From NCBI GenBank assembly GCA_016177735.1, contig JACOUS010000024.1, positions 1 to 35,473 of the forward strand: DNA of 35,473 nt, read 5' to 3'. This document shows, piece after piece, positions 25,657 to 34,411 of the stretch (positions within the stretch are counted from its first letter, which is position 1; each line of letters begins with the position of its first letter). The notes beneath the pieces were generated by a model. That model saw nothing but the letters and a program-made list of their open reading frames with translations. It searched no databases and was not told the DNA's origin. The translations under genes were made by a program, and so were the position numbers. The stretch comes from Ignavibacteriales bacterium (GTDB lineage: Bacteria > Bacteroidota > Ignavibacteria > Ignavibacteriales > Melioribacteraceae).

Positions 25657-27162
25657 TTACTGCCAGCGCGCCCAATAGTTATCTATCGTTGGATACGGAG
25701 TTCGCGGAATTAATCCGCCTCGTTTGACAGTGTAAAAATCTACGGACTGAACATCTTCTTCTCCGCTTACTTTTATTCCGTTCAAAAGTTTTTCGTTAAT
25801 CTTCACCGGATATTTCTTTTTCAATTCGTTGATTTTACGAAAAAGTTTTTTCGTCAATTCTGCTTCTATAAATTCATTCTGCGACTGATTATTTGTGCTG
25901 CCCGAATTTACTTCTTTGTTCTCAACAACGATTAAGTTAATCATTTCATTCTTGACTGAAGCATAAAGAATTTTATCGAGCCACCATTTTGACTGCTCAA
26001 CAACATTTTTCCTATCGTAATAACCTTTTGATTTTGCAGTTGATGTTAGCAATTTATCGCGAATCATCCGCCAAATCATTTCTTCAAGCGAACGTGAAAA
26101 TTGTGCGAAACTTCTTTGATCGAACTTAGCATATTGACCGCGCGTTCTGTACCAAACCACAAAATCGTTCAGCGTGATTTTAAAGTCTTTCAGCTCGGCA
26201 AGAATAATTTGCGAGTAATCGTTCGTATCAAATTCCTTTTTAGCCTCTTCAAGTTTTCCATCGAGTTCCCATTCGAGGTATTTTTCTTTGGTCAGTTCGT
26301 AAGCGGCAAGATACGACCGCAAAATCTGGAACGGTTTCCTTTTTATTACGGGATTTTGCGCCGTCAACAATTCATTAACATATTTATCGCTCAACCGGTC
26401 AATCTTCATTTTCATAACTGCCGTTCGTGCTTCGCTCAGAATTTTATTTTGTTCTGTTTCCGAAGGAATTATGTTGTATGAAAAATTTTTTAGCCGCACT
26501 ATGTACCAGCCGTCATTTGTTTTTACCGGTGCTGAAACGGTTCCGATTTCAAGTTTATCAATAATTTTGCCGAGTTCCGGATTTTTCATTTCAAGCTGAT
26601 ACCGTGATGATTTCAAGGAGCGGTCATCGATGCTCACCGTGTCGTTCAATTCTCTTTCGAACAACTTTTGGAAATCAACCCCGTTTTTCAGCGAATCATT
26701 AACTTTTATTATCCCATCTTTCCGTACTGTGTAAAGCCACTGCAGCTCAACATCAATCAATTTTTGTTTTGCTGTTGTATCAATTTCTTCTTGCGTGATT
26801 GTTATTTTACTTTGTATCTCATCTTTGAAAAGTTCTTCGGTCGCGAGATCATCACAAAAAGCATTGTAATATTCTTGAACATTTTGCGTTGTATCGAGTC
26901 TTCGCGAAATGCCGTCGAGCGCCAAAAGTTTTTCACGAACCAGATTATCGAGGAAAACTTTTTTTGAATTTCTAATTCGTTTATAAAAAGCCGGTCCGTA
27001 TTCGTATCCGTTTACAAATTCATTAATTGTAATTTTGATATCGCCAACTACCGCTACAACCGAATCATTGTTACTCGAATTATTTCTCTTCGACTGCGAT
27101 GATACATTCACAACACAAATAACATTCATCAAAAAAATTATGGCGATAAATAGCTTTCTCAT
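25657..27162 (-). CDS. SurA/PrsA-like periplasmic chaperone with parvulin-type segment
   Basis: 501-residue exported protein (signal MRKLFIAIIFLMNVICVVNV). The N-terminal region resembles the SurA N-domain (VVAVVGDIKITINEFVNGYE, then FLDNLVREKLLALDGISRR). About 130-235 is like a parvulin peptidyl-prolyl isomerase domain (VELQWLYTVR, PELGKIIDKLEIGTVSAPVK, NDGWYIVRLKNFSY). The remainder is charged and helical. Such chaperones escort outer-membrane proteins and exported substrates. Inclusion between the outer-membrane genes and the ABC importer suggests it folds the receptor, the barrel or the T9SS proteins of this locus. Isomerase activity is uncertain; the family call is moderate. Confidence 0.75.
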   Translation of the reverse strand: MRKLFIAIIFLMNVICVVNVSSQSKRNNSSNNDSVVAVVGDIKITINEFVNGYEYGPAFYKRIRNSKKVFLDNLVREKLLALDGISRRLDTTQNVQEYYNAFCDDLATEELFKDEIQSKITITQEEIDTTAKQKLIDVELQWLYTVRKDGIIKVNDSLKNGVDFQKLFERELNDTVSIDDRSLKSSRYQLEMKNPELGKIIDKLEIGTVSAPVKTNDGWYIVRLKNFSYNIIPSETEQNKILSEARTAVMKMKIDRLSDKYVNELLTAQNPVIKRKPFQILRSYLAAYELTKEKYLEWELDGKLEEAKKEFDTNDYSQIILAELKDFKITLNDFVVWYRTRGQYAKFDQRSFAQFSRSLEEMIWRMIRDKLLTSTAKSKGYYDRKNVVEQSKWWLDKILYASVKNEMINLIVVENKEVNSGSTNNQSQNEFIEAELTKKLFRKINELKKKYPVKINEKLLNGIKVSGEEDVQSVDFYTVKRGGLIPRTPYPTIDNYWARWQ

Positions 27163-27183
27163 TCATCATCTCTTGTGGTTGTT

Positions 27184-27223
27184 TCTCTGTGTTCTCTGTA
27201 CCTCCATGGTGAAAAATCTTTTA
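27184..27223. repeat. CTCTGTG-type repeat in the gap before the chaperone gene
   Basis: TCTCTGTGTTCTCTGTACC followed by TCCATGGTGAAAAATC fills half of the 79-bp gap between the PorV-like and chaperone genes. The wording resembles the repeat at 2403-2464 and a scattered repeat type of related bacteria. No coding role is seen; it is transcribed as part of the operon. Confidence 0.45.
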
Positions 27224-27241
27224 CCGCGGGGGTACGGAGTT

Positions 27242-28273
27242 TTAAAAAACAATTCCGAGTGAAAAAGTATGTACGTTTTGCAGTCTGCCAAAATCTCTGT
27301 AAGCGTAATCAAATTTAACCGAAGCGCTTGTGAGAATTAATTTGGAATTCACGCCAACTCCAAACGACAGACCGCCTTCTGCATCTTTCATAAAAGCATT
27401 TTGCCAGCCGCCGCGCAGAAAAATAAAATCTTTGAACGCTGCTTCAAATCCGAAATTCATGCTCTCGTATTCATTGTTCGGATGAATTGCATCGGCGGCA
27501 ATTGTTAATCTGTAATCTTCAGTATTAACTGCATTGGTTGAAACACCGATTTGAAAAGTAAGCGGCAAATCCCACGAATCGGTTTCAATGTCTGCCGGTA
27601 TCTGATCATTCGAACCTTCTTTTGTCGGGTCAACACTAATGAAGTAGCGTGTGTCTCTTCCTTCCATTTGCATCGGTGTTCCAAAATTTAATATCGATGC
27701 GCCGATAACCATTCCGCCGAAAAGATCGGTTCGGAATTCCGTACCGGCATCAATTGCAAATGCAGATGCGGTCATGTGCCAGATTGTTTGCTGAATATAT
27801 TTTCCGGTGAAGCCGATTGAAAAGCGGTCGCTCAAATTCCGCGAGTATGAAATTCCGATTGCAATATCGGCAGCACTGAAATACTCGCCGGTGCCTTCCG
27901 GTTTTTCTACAGTGCGGACTTTCATATCATCCATCGAAAAAGATGTGAAGCTAAATCCAATATTCCCAAAACCGCCAAACGGAATTACGAGTCCGGCAAA
28001 ATCAAAACTTGTTTCGGCTATCCAGTTCGTATGAGACAGAACTGCTTCGTAATTTTCAATCGATGCAATGCCGGACGGATTCCAAAATAATGATGAGGCA
28101 TCATTTGCAGCACTCACAAAAGCGCCGCCCATTCCGATTGCCTTTGCCCCGACCGGAATTTCCAAAAACGATGCGGCGGTGGTGCCGGTCTTCGAAACAT
28201 TTTGTGCAAAATAATTTTCCGCTGTTATCAAAAAAATTATCAGAATAAATCTTGCGAAATATCTGATCTTCAT
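27242..28273 (-). CDS. PorV/PorQ-family outer-membrane barrel protein
   Basis: 343 residues: signal peptide (MKIRYFARFILIIFLITAEN, then YFAQ), then an N-terminal PorV hallmark TAASFLEIPVGAKAIGMGGA and ANDASSLFWNPSGIA, followed by repeated amphipathic strands and the barrel-closing C-terminus (FAYRDFGRL-like segment ending FSLGIVF). In T9SS, PorV carries sorting-domain proteins from the translocon to the surface attachment machinery; other members are fatty-acid-transporter-like barrels. It lies directly downstream of a gene for a sorting-domain protein and the receptor, so a dedicated cargo or channel role is plausible but inferred. A GGGG ribosome-binding site precedes the ATG. Confidence 0.85.
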   Translation of the reverse strand: MKIRYFARFILIIFLITAENYFAQNVSKTGTTAASFLEIPVGAKAIGMGGAFVSAANDASSLFWNPSGIASIENYEAVLSHTNWIAETSFDFAGLVIPFGGFGNIGFSFTSFSMDDMKVRTVEKPEGTGEYFSAADIAIGISYSRNLSDRFSIGFTGKYIQQTIWHMTASAFAIDAGTEFRTDLFGGMVIGASILNFGTPMQMEGRDTRYFISVDPTKEGSNDQIPADIETDSWDLPLTFQIGVSTNAVNTEDYRLTIAADAIHPNNEYESMNFGFEAAFKDFIFLRGGWQNAFMKDAEGGLSFGVGVNSKLILTSASVKFDYAYRDFGRLQNVHTFSLGIVF

Positions 28274-28307
28274 AAAAACCCCGTGTAAATTTTTAAACTT
28301 TTTTCTT

Positions 28308-31300
28308 CTATTTAATTATTGCAAACTTGTCGATCTTCTCGCCTATACCGGGCGCATCAACGTGATAAACATAAATTCCATATGCGATGTCCATTCCGTC
28401 TTTCGATATAAGATTCCACGGCTCCTGACCGTTATCAACAGTGGTGTTGTGCTCAATTGTTTTCACAAGTTTACCGCTAACCGTATAAATTCTGATTGTG
28501 CACTGCTGCGGAAGATTTATAAAATAAATTCTTCTTTCGCCGCGTCCGACATTTGTTGTTGAAGGTTCCCACGAAGCAGCGCCTACATAAGGATTTGGAA
28601 CTACAGCAACATCATCAAGTTCTGCAGCGGCTTTTTGCTTATCGAACTGCGGCGCTTGCGAAGTAAATTCAAAATACTCTCCGTTTCGGAACGGCTTTTT
28701 AGTAACAAGTTTGAACACATCACCGAACTGCGGGTGTTTTTGATTTTCTTCTGCTATCGTTGTGTCTTTCACCAAAGTTACAGACCAACTTACTTTTAGA
28801 TTTGCAAATGATGTTGCCTGCTTTCCGGCTGAATCACCCATTACAATAAAAATTGCATCGCCGTCGTTGAAAAGTTTATCGTTGTTAGCATCTCTAAAGA
28901 TGAATTGATAGTTTTTATTTTCGGTAACATTTTTTACGATAACATTGGATTGAACCGGCTGGCTGAAACTTGTAGCCGGAAACGATAGATATCCCAAACC
29001 CGGTTCGGTTAATTCAATTTCGAAATCCGCCGGATAATCTATTCGTTTGCTATTGTACGCTGCGGCAAAGCGAGAATCGAATCCAAGCTGTACAATGTAA
29101 TTACTGTTCCCTTCTTTCCAGCCGCTTTTGTTGTAATCTACTTTAACAACATTATCGTTAGTTAAAGTGGCTGCAAATCCGTCAATTACTTTCGAGGTAA
29201 ATGAAGTTCCTTCAAATGCTGTTGAGTTGATGAGTGTGTCGCCGGCTGTATAATCAACTATTTTGAATTTCGGTTTCGATTCGTTATTGAATTTTGTGCT
29301 CTCAAAAAATTCAACACGGTAGAGATGATTATCTTTTATCGAATCGGGATCGAGAACTTCCACGGAAAGCTTTCCGGTGCCGGGACCGCTTGTAAAGAAA
29401 TTTTTTATTTCCGGTGCAATGTAACCGGCGGCGGGTGCACGGGGTGTTACAACCGCGGTGTTAATATCCGTTGTAATTTTCCCGTTGATATCCTGCTTGA
29501 TAATTGTGGTGGTTTCCGACGGCGGTATTCCTTCGAATTCTCCTTCAACCGTTGTTGTAGTAAATCCCTGATCGTAAGCGGCTACGGCATAATAATAAGT
29601 CTGCCCGTTTTGAACAGTTGAATCGATGTAAGAATGTTTTAATCCGGTATCACTGCCAAGATTGAAGAGCGCGCCGTTTACATCAATAGGATGAAGCCCT
29701 TTAACATTATCAGCAAGATCGAATTGTGCAAGCGGTTTTCTGAAAGTCGCCTTGCCGTATGCATCGGTGATAATTTTGTTTTCAAGAAAATTTGGTTCTG
29801 TCGAACGATAAATTCTGTATCCTTCAAAATTATACCGCTGGTAAAAAGCATCGAACGTTTTTTCAGCTCTGTCATCCCAATAGAGTGTAACTTTTTTATC
29901 GCCGGCAATTGTTTTCACAATCGGTTTTTCCGGCGGTTTGGCAAAACGATAATTTGCGTTATAAATCTGCTGAACAGTTTTTTTCCTTCTGAATAAATCA
30001 TCTTCATCGATTCCAAAAATTAGAGACATAGAAAATCTTTCAGTTTCGCCGGTCTCTTCAAGTTCGCCTGTAATAGTGGAATATTTATTTCTTCCCCACA
30101 TATGAAACAGATAACTTGAAAAATAATTTGCGAGATTAACACCAACGAGCGATTGACCGTGCGGTGCCGGAAGTCCCGAAAGCACAGTCCAATTTTCTTC
30201 ATCGTTATCAAGTTCGTATTGATGAACCGGATAAATTGCAAAACCGGTTAAACCAAGCTGGTCGGATTCGTCTTTATCAAGTATTCCAAAATTCGGCTCG
30301 CCCTGATCGGGTTTCCCGTTTCCTTCGGTTCCATCGAGATCAGATTGAGTGTAACCTTCATCGAACGGACCAATGCCGTCTGTACCGACATCATCATTCA
30401 AAGGTTCACCGTTATCCCAAATTCCGTTTCCGTCATCATCGGTGAAAGCACGCCAATTTCCGTTTTCATCCGCATCCCAATGTGGTTTCCATGAATAACC
30501 GTAAAAATTTTTGAAGTTGGTTGTGTCTCTTCCAGCATCAAGCAAATACGGATCTTGCAATGGTGAAGAAATAAATCTGTTTACCTTGTTGTCTCTCCGC
30601 TCATCTGTCAACCCGTCTTTGTCGTTATCTTTTCTATCATCCGGAACTCCAGGACTTTCAAGGAATGCATAACCGGCAAGACCGACCGGACTCCAATTGC
30701 CGGGGCTTCCGGTTGGAACTGTTGACCACGCATATGAAATATCGAGAACATCATCGTAGTCTCCGGCATTGTTGGATGAGTTATCGTGTCCGCCGATTCC
30801 CCAATCAATATATTGTGCGAAAAGAGTTTTATCGTAATCTGCCGTACCCATATTTGTAATTTCGTAATACCAGAAGATTACATCTTCTGCAAGAACTTGC
30901 GACCACTGAAAGCCGCGAGTTTTCACTTGCATTCCGAGTCCGCCGCGAGTAGGATCTTCTTCATCGGGTGTGAAATTATTTTTGATCAGATATTCTCTGT
31001 CTTCGTTGTCATCAAAAACAAAATATGTTTCCACATCGGCATTTTTAATTCCTTTGCCGAAGAAACCGTTCCATGCACCATTCCAATCCGAAGGTCTATC
31101 GGGCCAGTTGAGTGGCCAGCTCGATGTTTCATCACTGCGAGCCGGAATACTTGAATACGGCGCCGCATAACCGGGAAGCGACCACCATCCGTAAGTAACC
31201 CCGGTTGCCGGATCGTAGCGCGTGAACTCGTAATAATTAGATTCGAGCGGATGAATTAATCTACCGAGCGGATCTTTTGCTTCGGCTTGAACCATCACCG

Positions 31301-31547
31301 CAACGCCATCAACGTAAGTGTGATTTGTTCCTTTGGGCCACACGCCGCTTCTGCTCGGCTCGTTGAGCCAATCGGCAACTTCGCCAAAATTGTAATAAAC
31401 AGTTGCGGCAAGATTGCCGTCCATGTATCCTTTTCTTGTTTGATTATGATCGCCTTTGTTTTTATCAACGATACTTTGCGCAAAAAAATCAGCGTAACAA
31501 AAGATGATCAGAAATAAAATTAAACCGTGAAAAATTTTTTTATTCAT
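28308..31547 (-). CDS. Large T9SS-exported surface protein with Asp-rich repeats and FN3-like domain
   Basis: Start placed at ATG 31547 (MNKKIFHGLILFLIIFCYAD, signal peptide; GGAGG ahead); an upstream ATG at 31586 would overlap the receptor gene. The 1079-residue product has a Trp/Tyr-rich N-terminal half and a run of calcium-binding-like Asp motifs (DNDKDGLTDERRDN, DDDGNGIWDNGEP, DLDGTEGNGKPDQGEP). An FN3-like domain (KPIVKTIAGDKKVTLYWDD, GYRIYRST) follows, then beta-rich regions with another DANNDKLFNDGD motif, and a T9SS-type tail (VVPNPYVGAASWEP to AYGIYVYHVDA, ending KFAIIK). It is 19 bp after the receptor gene and before the PorV-like gene. It occupies the place of SusD in classic loci, so a surface glycan-binding or receptor-partner role is inferred; no enzyme motif is seen. 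Confidence 0.8.
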   Translation of the reverse strand: MNKKIFHGLILFLIIFCYADFFAQSIVDKNKGDHNQTRKGYMDGNLAATVYYNFGEVADWLNEPSRSGVWPKGTNHTYVDGVAVMVQAEAKDPLGRLIHPLESNYYEFTRYDPATGVTYGWWSLPGYAAPYSSIPARSDETSSWPLNWPDRPSDWNGAWNGFFGKGIKNADVETYFVFDDNEDREYLIKNNFTPDEEDPTRGGLGMQVKTRGFQWSQVLAEDVIFWYYEITNMGTADYDKTLFAQYIDWGIGGHDNSSNNAGDYDDVLDISYAWSTVPTGSPGNWSPVGLAGYAFLESPGVPDDRKDNDKDGLTDERRDNKVNRFISSPLQDPYLLDAGRDTTNFKNFYGYSWKPHWDADENGNWRAFTDDDGNGIWDNGEPLNDDVGTDGIGPFDEGYTQSDLDGTEGNGKPDQGEPNFGILDKDESDQLGLTGFAIYPVHQYELDNDEENWTVLSGLPAPHGQSLVGVNLANYFSSYLFHMWGRNKYSTITGELEETGETERFSMSLIFGIDEDDLFRRKKTVQQIYNANYRFAKPPEKPIVKTIAGDKKVTLYWDDRAEKTFDAFYQRYNFEGYRIYRSTEPNFLENKIITDAYGKATFRKPLAQFDLADNVKGLHPIDVNGALFNLGSDTGLKHSYIDSTVQNGQTYYYAVAAYDQGFTTTTVEGEFEGIPPSETTTIIKQDINGKITTDINTAVVTPRAPAAGYIAPEIKNFFTSGPGTGKLSVEVLDPDSIKDNHLYRVEFFESTKFNNESKPKFKIVDYTAGDTLINSTAFEGTSFTSKVIDGFAATLTNDNVVKVDYNKSGWKEGNSNYIVQLGFDSRFAAAYNSKRIDYPADFEIELTEPGLGYLSFPATSFSQPVQSNVIVKNVTENKNYQFIFRDANNDKLFNDGDAIFIVMGDSAGKQATSFANLKVSWSVTLVKDTTIAEENQKHPQFGDVFKLVTKKPFRNGEYFEFTSQAPQFDKQKAAAELDDVAVVPNPYVGAASWEPSTTNVGRGERRIYFINLPQQCTIRIYTVSGKLVKTIEHNTTVDNGQEPWNLISKDGMDIAYGIYVYHVDAPGIGEKIDKFAIIK

Positions 31548-31566
31548 TTGAATAAAATCCTCCGGA

Positions 31567-34272
31567 TTAAAAACTAAAAGATGCACCGACTACAATTTGC
31601 CGCGGTGCAGAATAGAAATCGGGTCTCGTGAAATATTCTTCCAAAGTATTAACACCGCGCGGAGCTTCTTGTGCGCGTGTCAATTCAAGCGAATAACCCG
31701 CTCTGCCGGTATCTCCAAATACATCGATTTCATTTTCAGTATCGAACAGATTATAAATTTTTGCGAACACCGAAACCTGATTTCCGAACAAGCTGAAATA
31801 TTTTGTTAAGTACAAATCAACATTAAAATATGCGGGGCGGTTCTCGCTGTTTTCCAAACCGGTTCTTTGATTTTGCAAAGAAGGAGTGTATGGCAGACCC
31901 GAGCCAAGTTTTCCAATTGTACTCGCAATAAAATCTCCGGGCATGCCGGCTGTTACTGTAAAGTTGAGCGAGTGCCTTCTATCCCAGTTGAGCGGTACAA
32001 GTTGTTTGTTCGATTCAATCGGCGGATTGGCTTGTGCTTTGTTGAATGCATCGTTCGGATCGGATGCGTTTCCTTTTGCAACCTGGAAAGTGTAATCGAG
32101 ACTCGCACCTATTCCGTCACTGAATCTCTTCTCAAAAGAAATTGTAAATCCTTTTACGGAGCCATAATCTCTGTTGATAAGCTTGCTGAATTTTTTAAAC
32201 TCATTTTTTATATGAATCTCCGAGCCGAGCAAATTTCTGATATCTTTGTAATAACCCGTGATCGTAATTCCAAAATTTGTTACGAGTTCTTGCTGAAGAC
32301 CAATCTCATACATAATTGTTTGCTGTGCATCGAGATCAGCATTGCCGATTGTACTGCCGATGTTTTCAGGGTAATCGCCCGTTAACGGAATTCTAAAATT
32401 CGGATTGCGGTACAAATATTCGAAAGGCGGAATCTGAAAAAAGTGTCCGTACGAAATATGGAGTGCACCCTTATCGGTAATCGGATACGATAAACCGATG
32501 CGCGGACTAAATTGATATTTCGATTTTGCTTTCGCCATCAGCGAATCCGGGAAAGGAGGTTCTAAATTATCGAGCAAAGCAATTTTATTCGGGTCTTTCA
32601 AAAAATAGCCGTCGGGTTCAAAATAATCGAAGCGCAGACCGAAGTTGACAACCAAATAATCGAGTTCAATTTTATCCTGAAAATATGCGGCGATCTGAAA
32701 CGGGTTTGCATTGTACTCGTTGAAATTGAATGCGCCCGGCATCGGCAGAGAAGGTTTGTAATTCGTAGAAGCATCGATCACAATTTGAAAATCTTTGTAA
32801 TCGATGTTGTTGTACTTGTATTCAAAACCGGTTTTGAGCTGGTGAATATTGTTTATCTGCCATGTTAAATCTGCTTTGCCGGTGTAAGTGCTTGTAGTAT
32901 GATTAAAATGCCAGTTCTGTGTACCGCCGGTTAAAAAAGCATTTCCGCTTACGTCTCTCATTCGTTCCGGTTTTACATAACGAGGGTCCAGCGGATCTTC
33001 GTAAACATACTGCTTGTATTCTGTTGTAAATGCCGAACCAACCAGATCAATAAATGCGGCACCGCTTAAAACATAAGTGTAGCTCAAACTTGTTAAATAA
33101 CTTTTCTGAAATTTTTTGTAATCGCCGTCGGGATTGAGTTTAAATCTGTGATCATAATTTCTGTACTGTTGATCTTGATACATGCCGCTCAAAACAATTC
33201 CTCTGCCGCCGTCACCTACATTCAAAGATAATTTTCCTTGCAAAGTGTACCGCTTGTTATCATTCATCGGAACATATTTATTATCTCCGGCAGCACCGAT
33301 ATACCAATCTTCGGAATTATTCGCAGAAAAGTTTGATGAATCGGAAGGATTGAACATCCTTCTTCCGTAAATTGCACCGGCATCATAAATGTAGCGACCG
33401 GAGATGAAAAATTTTAATAAGTTTTCCAAACCCGGTATTGGTCCGCTTAAACTTCCCTGAAAATTGTAAACATCCTCCGGAGAAATAGAATTTATGTTTT
33501 GATACAAACTTTTTCTATTTGTTAAATAATCGCCGGTATAAAAAGAAATGTCTCCTTCGATAGAACTGCCGGCAATTTTTGTTATTTGATTAACAACGCC
33601 CGAAAGTGCTTCTCCGTATTCGGCATTAAATGTTCCGGTAAGAACTTGCAATTCTTCGATGCTGTTTACTTCTGCTTCGAGCGCGGAAGAACCTGAATAA
33701 GCATCGTTAACTGCAACGCCGTCAATCAAATATTTTACTTCGCTGCTTCTGCCGCCCCGGAAGTGTCCATCCACAACTCCGGCTTGAAGATTAACGACCG
33801 ACTGCACATCTTCGAGCGGAAGCATCGCAATTTGCGAACCGCTTACTTTCGATTCGGTTGACGTCAAATCTTTTTGCACGATTGGTTTTTGTGCGGTGAT
33901 AACAACGTCTTTCATCTCAACCGCTTCTTCCGAAAGAGATAGATCAATTTTAGTTGTTTGATCAACCGATACTCTGATATTCTGCGCAGTAACCGAAGCA
34001 TAGCCGATCAAAGAAACTTTTATTTCATAAACGCCTGGCGGAATATTAATTATGAAAAAGTCGCCGTCAATATCGGAAGCGCTTCCCATCGTAGTTCCAA
34101 CAAGAAGAACATTGGCTCCGATGAGAGGCTCACCGGTTTTTGCATCGGTAATTTTGCCGGCTATTTTCCCGGTTGTGCCGGCAAAAATATTCGATACCAA
34201 AAAGAAGAATAAAAATATTCCGCCAAAATATTCTCTGCGTATTCTTTCTGTGAACATGTAATTCATCCGCAT
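31567..34272 (-). CDS. TonB-dependent outer-membrane receptor
   Basis: 901 residues. After the signal peptide comes a carboxypeptidase-regulatory-like (CarboxypepD_reg) domain (about 36-110, GKIAGKITDAKTGEPLIGAN, DGDFFIINIPPGVYEIKVS). The plug domain follows (about 120-235; LPLEDVQSVVNLQAGVVDGH, RGGRSSEVKYLIDGVAVNDA), then a 22-strand-type barrel with conserved FSPRIGLSYPI, and a C-terminal strand ending FSF. It would import oligosaccharides or another large ligand using TonB energy. No SusD gene is adjacent; the next genes encode a T9SS surface protein and a PorV-like barrel. It opens the thirteen-gene unit; the 139-bp gap upstream holds a palindrome and presumably the promoter. The start could also be the ATG five codons later. 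Confidence 0.93.
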   Translation of the reverse strand: MRMNYMFTERIRREYFGGIFLFFFLVSNIFAGTTGKIAGKITDAKTGEPLIGANVLLVGTTMGSASDIDGDFFIINIPPGVYEIKVSLIGYASVTAQNIRVSVDQTTKIDLSLSEEAVEMKDVVITAQKPIVQKDLTSTESKVSGSQIAMLPLEDVQSVVNLQAGVVDGHFRGGRSSEVKYLIDGVAVNDAYSGSSALEAEVNSIEELQVLTGTFNAEYGEALSGVVNQITKIAGSSIEGDISFYTGDYLTNRKSLYQNINSISPEDVYNFQGSLSGPIPGLENLLKFFISGRYIYDAGAIYGRRMFNPSDSSNFSANNSEDWYIGAAGDNKYVPMNDNKRYTLQGKLSLNVGDGGRGIVLSGMYQDQQYRNYDHRFKLNPDGDYKKFQKSYLTSLSYTYVLSGAAFIDLVGSAFTTEYKQYVYEDPLDPRYVKPERMRDVSGNAFLTGGTQNWHFNHTTSTYTGKADLTWQINNIHQLKTGFEYKYNNIDYKDFQIVIDASTNYKPSLPMPGAFNFNEYNANPFQIAAYFQDKIELDYLVVNFGLRFDYFEPDGYFLKDPNKIALLDNLEPPFPDSLMAKAKSKYQFSPRIGLSYPITDKGALHISYGHFFQIPPFEYLYRNPNFRIPLTGDYPENIGSTIGNADLDAQQTIMYEIGLQQELVTNFGITITGYYKDIRNLLGSEIHIKNEFKKFSKLINRDYGSVKGFTISFEKRFSDGIGASLDYTFQVAKGNASDPNDAFNKAQANPPIESNKQLVPLNWDRRHSLNFTVTAGMPGDFIASTIGKLGSGLPYTPSLQNQRTGLENSENRPAYFNVDLYLTKYFSLFGNQVSVFAKIYNLFDTENEIDVFGDTGRAGYSLELTRAQEAPRGVNTLEEYFTRPDFYSAPRQIVVGASFSF

Positions 34273-34306
34273 GGTTTTTAATAGTCTATCTAATTGATAA
34301 GAAAGA

Positions 34307-34379
34307 GAGGCTGCCTCAAAACTTTACCGCAACTTTTTGTTCAAACGGATTTCGAAAAATTCCGGTTTGAGGCAACCTC
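34307..34379. repeat. Large imperfect palindrome ahead of the receptor gene
   Basis: GAGGCTGCCTCAAA (34307-34320) and TTTGAGGCAACCTC (34366-34379) pair with one mismatch; the 45-base interior has further partial symmetry (CAAACGG / CCGGTTTG). In the transcribed direction it follows the partial T9SS gene and is followed by TCTTTCTT, so it may end that transcript or modulate readthrough into the receptor operon. It may also be a dispersed repeat. Confidence 0.6.
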
Positions 34380-34411
34380 GTAAAAATTATTTTATTGCTG
34401 TATCACTGATG

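Noticed and set aside
28308-31547. Calling this protein a SusD homologue from its position after the receptor
   Set aside because: It has no lipoprotein signal and no TPR-like helical SusD pattern; it is mostly beta with Asp-rich motifs and a T9SS tail.
31867-32385. Plus-strand open frame of 172 codons and many similar plus-strand frames across 2475-35473
   Set aside because: They lie wholly inside strongly supported minus-strand genes, have no recognisable domains, and their composition is what antisense of the real genes gives.
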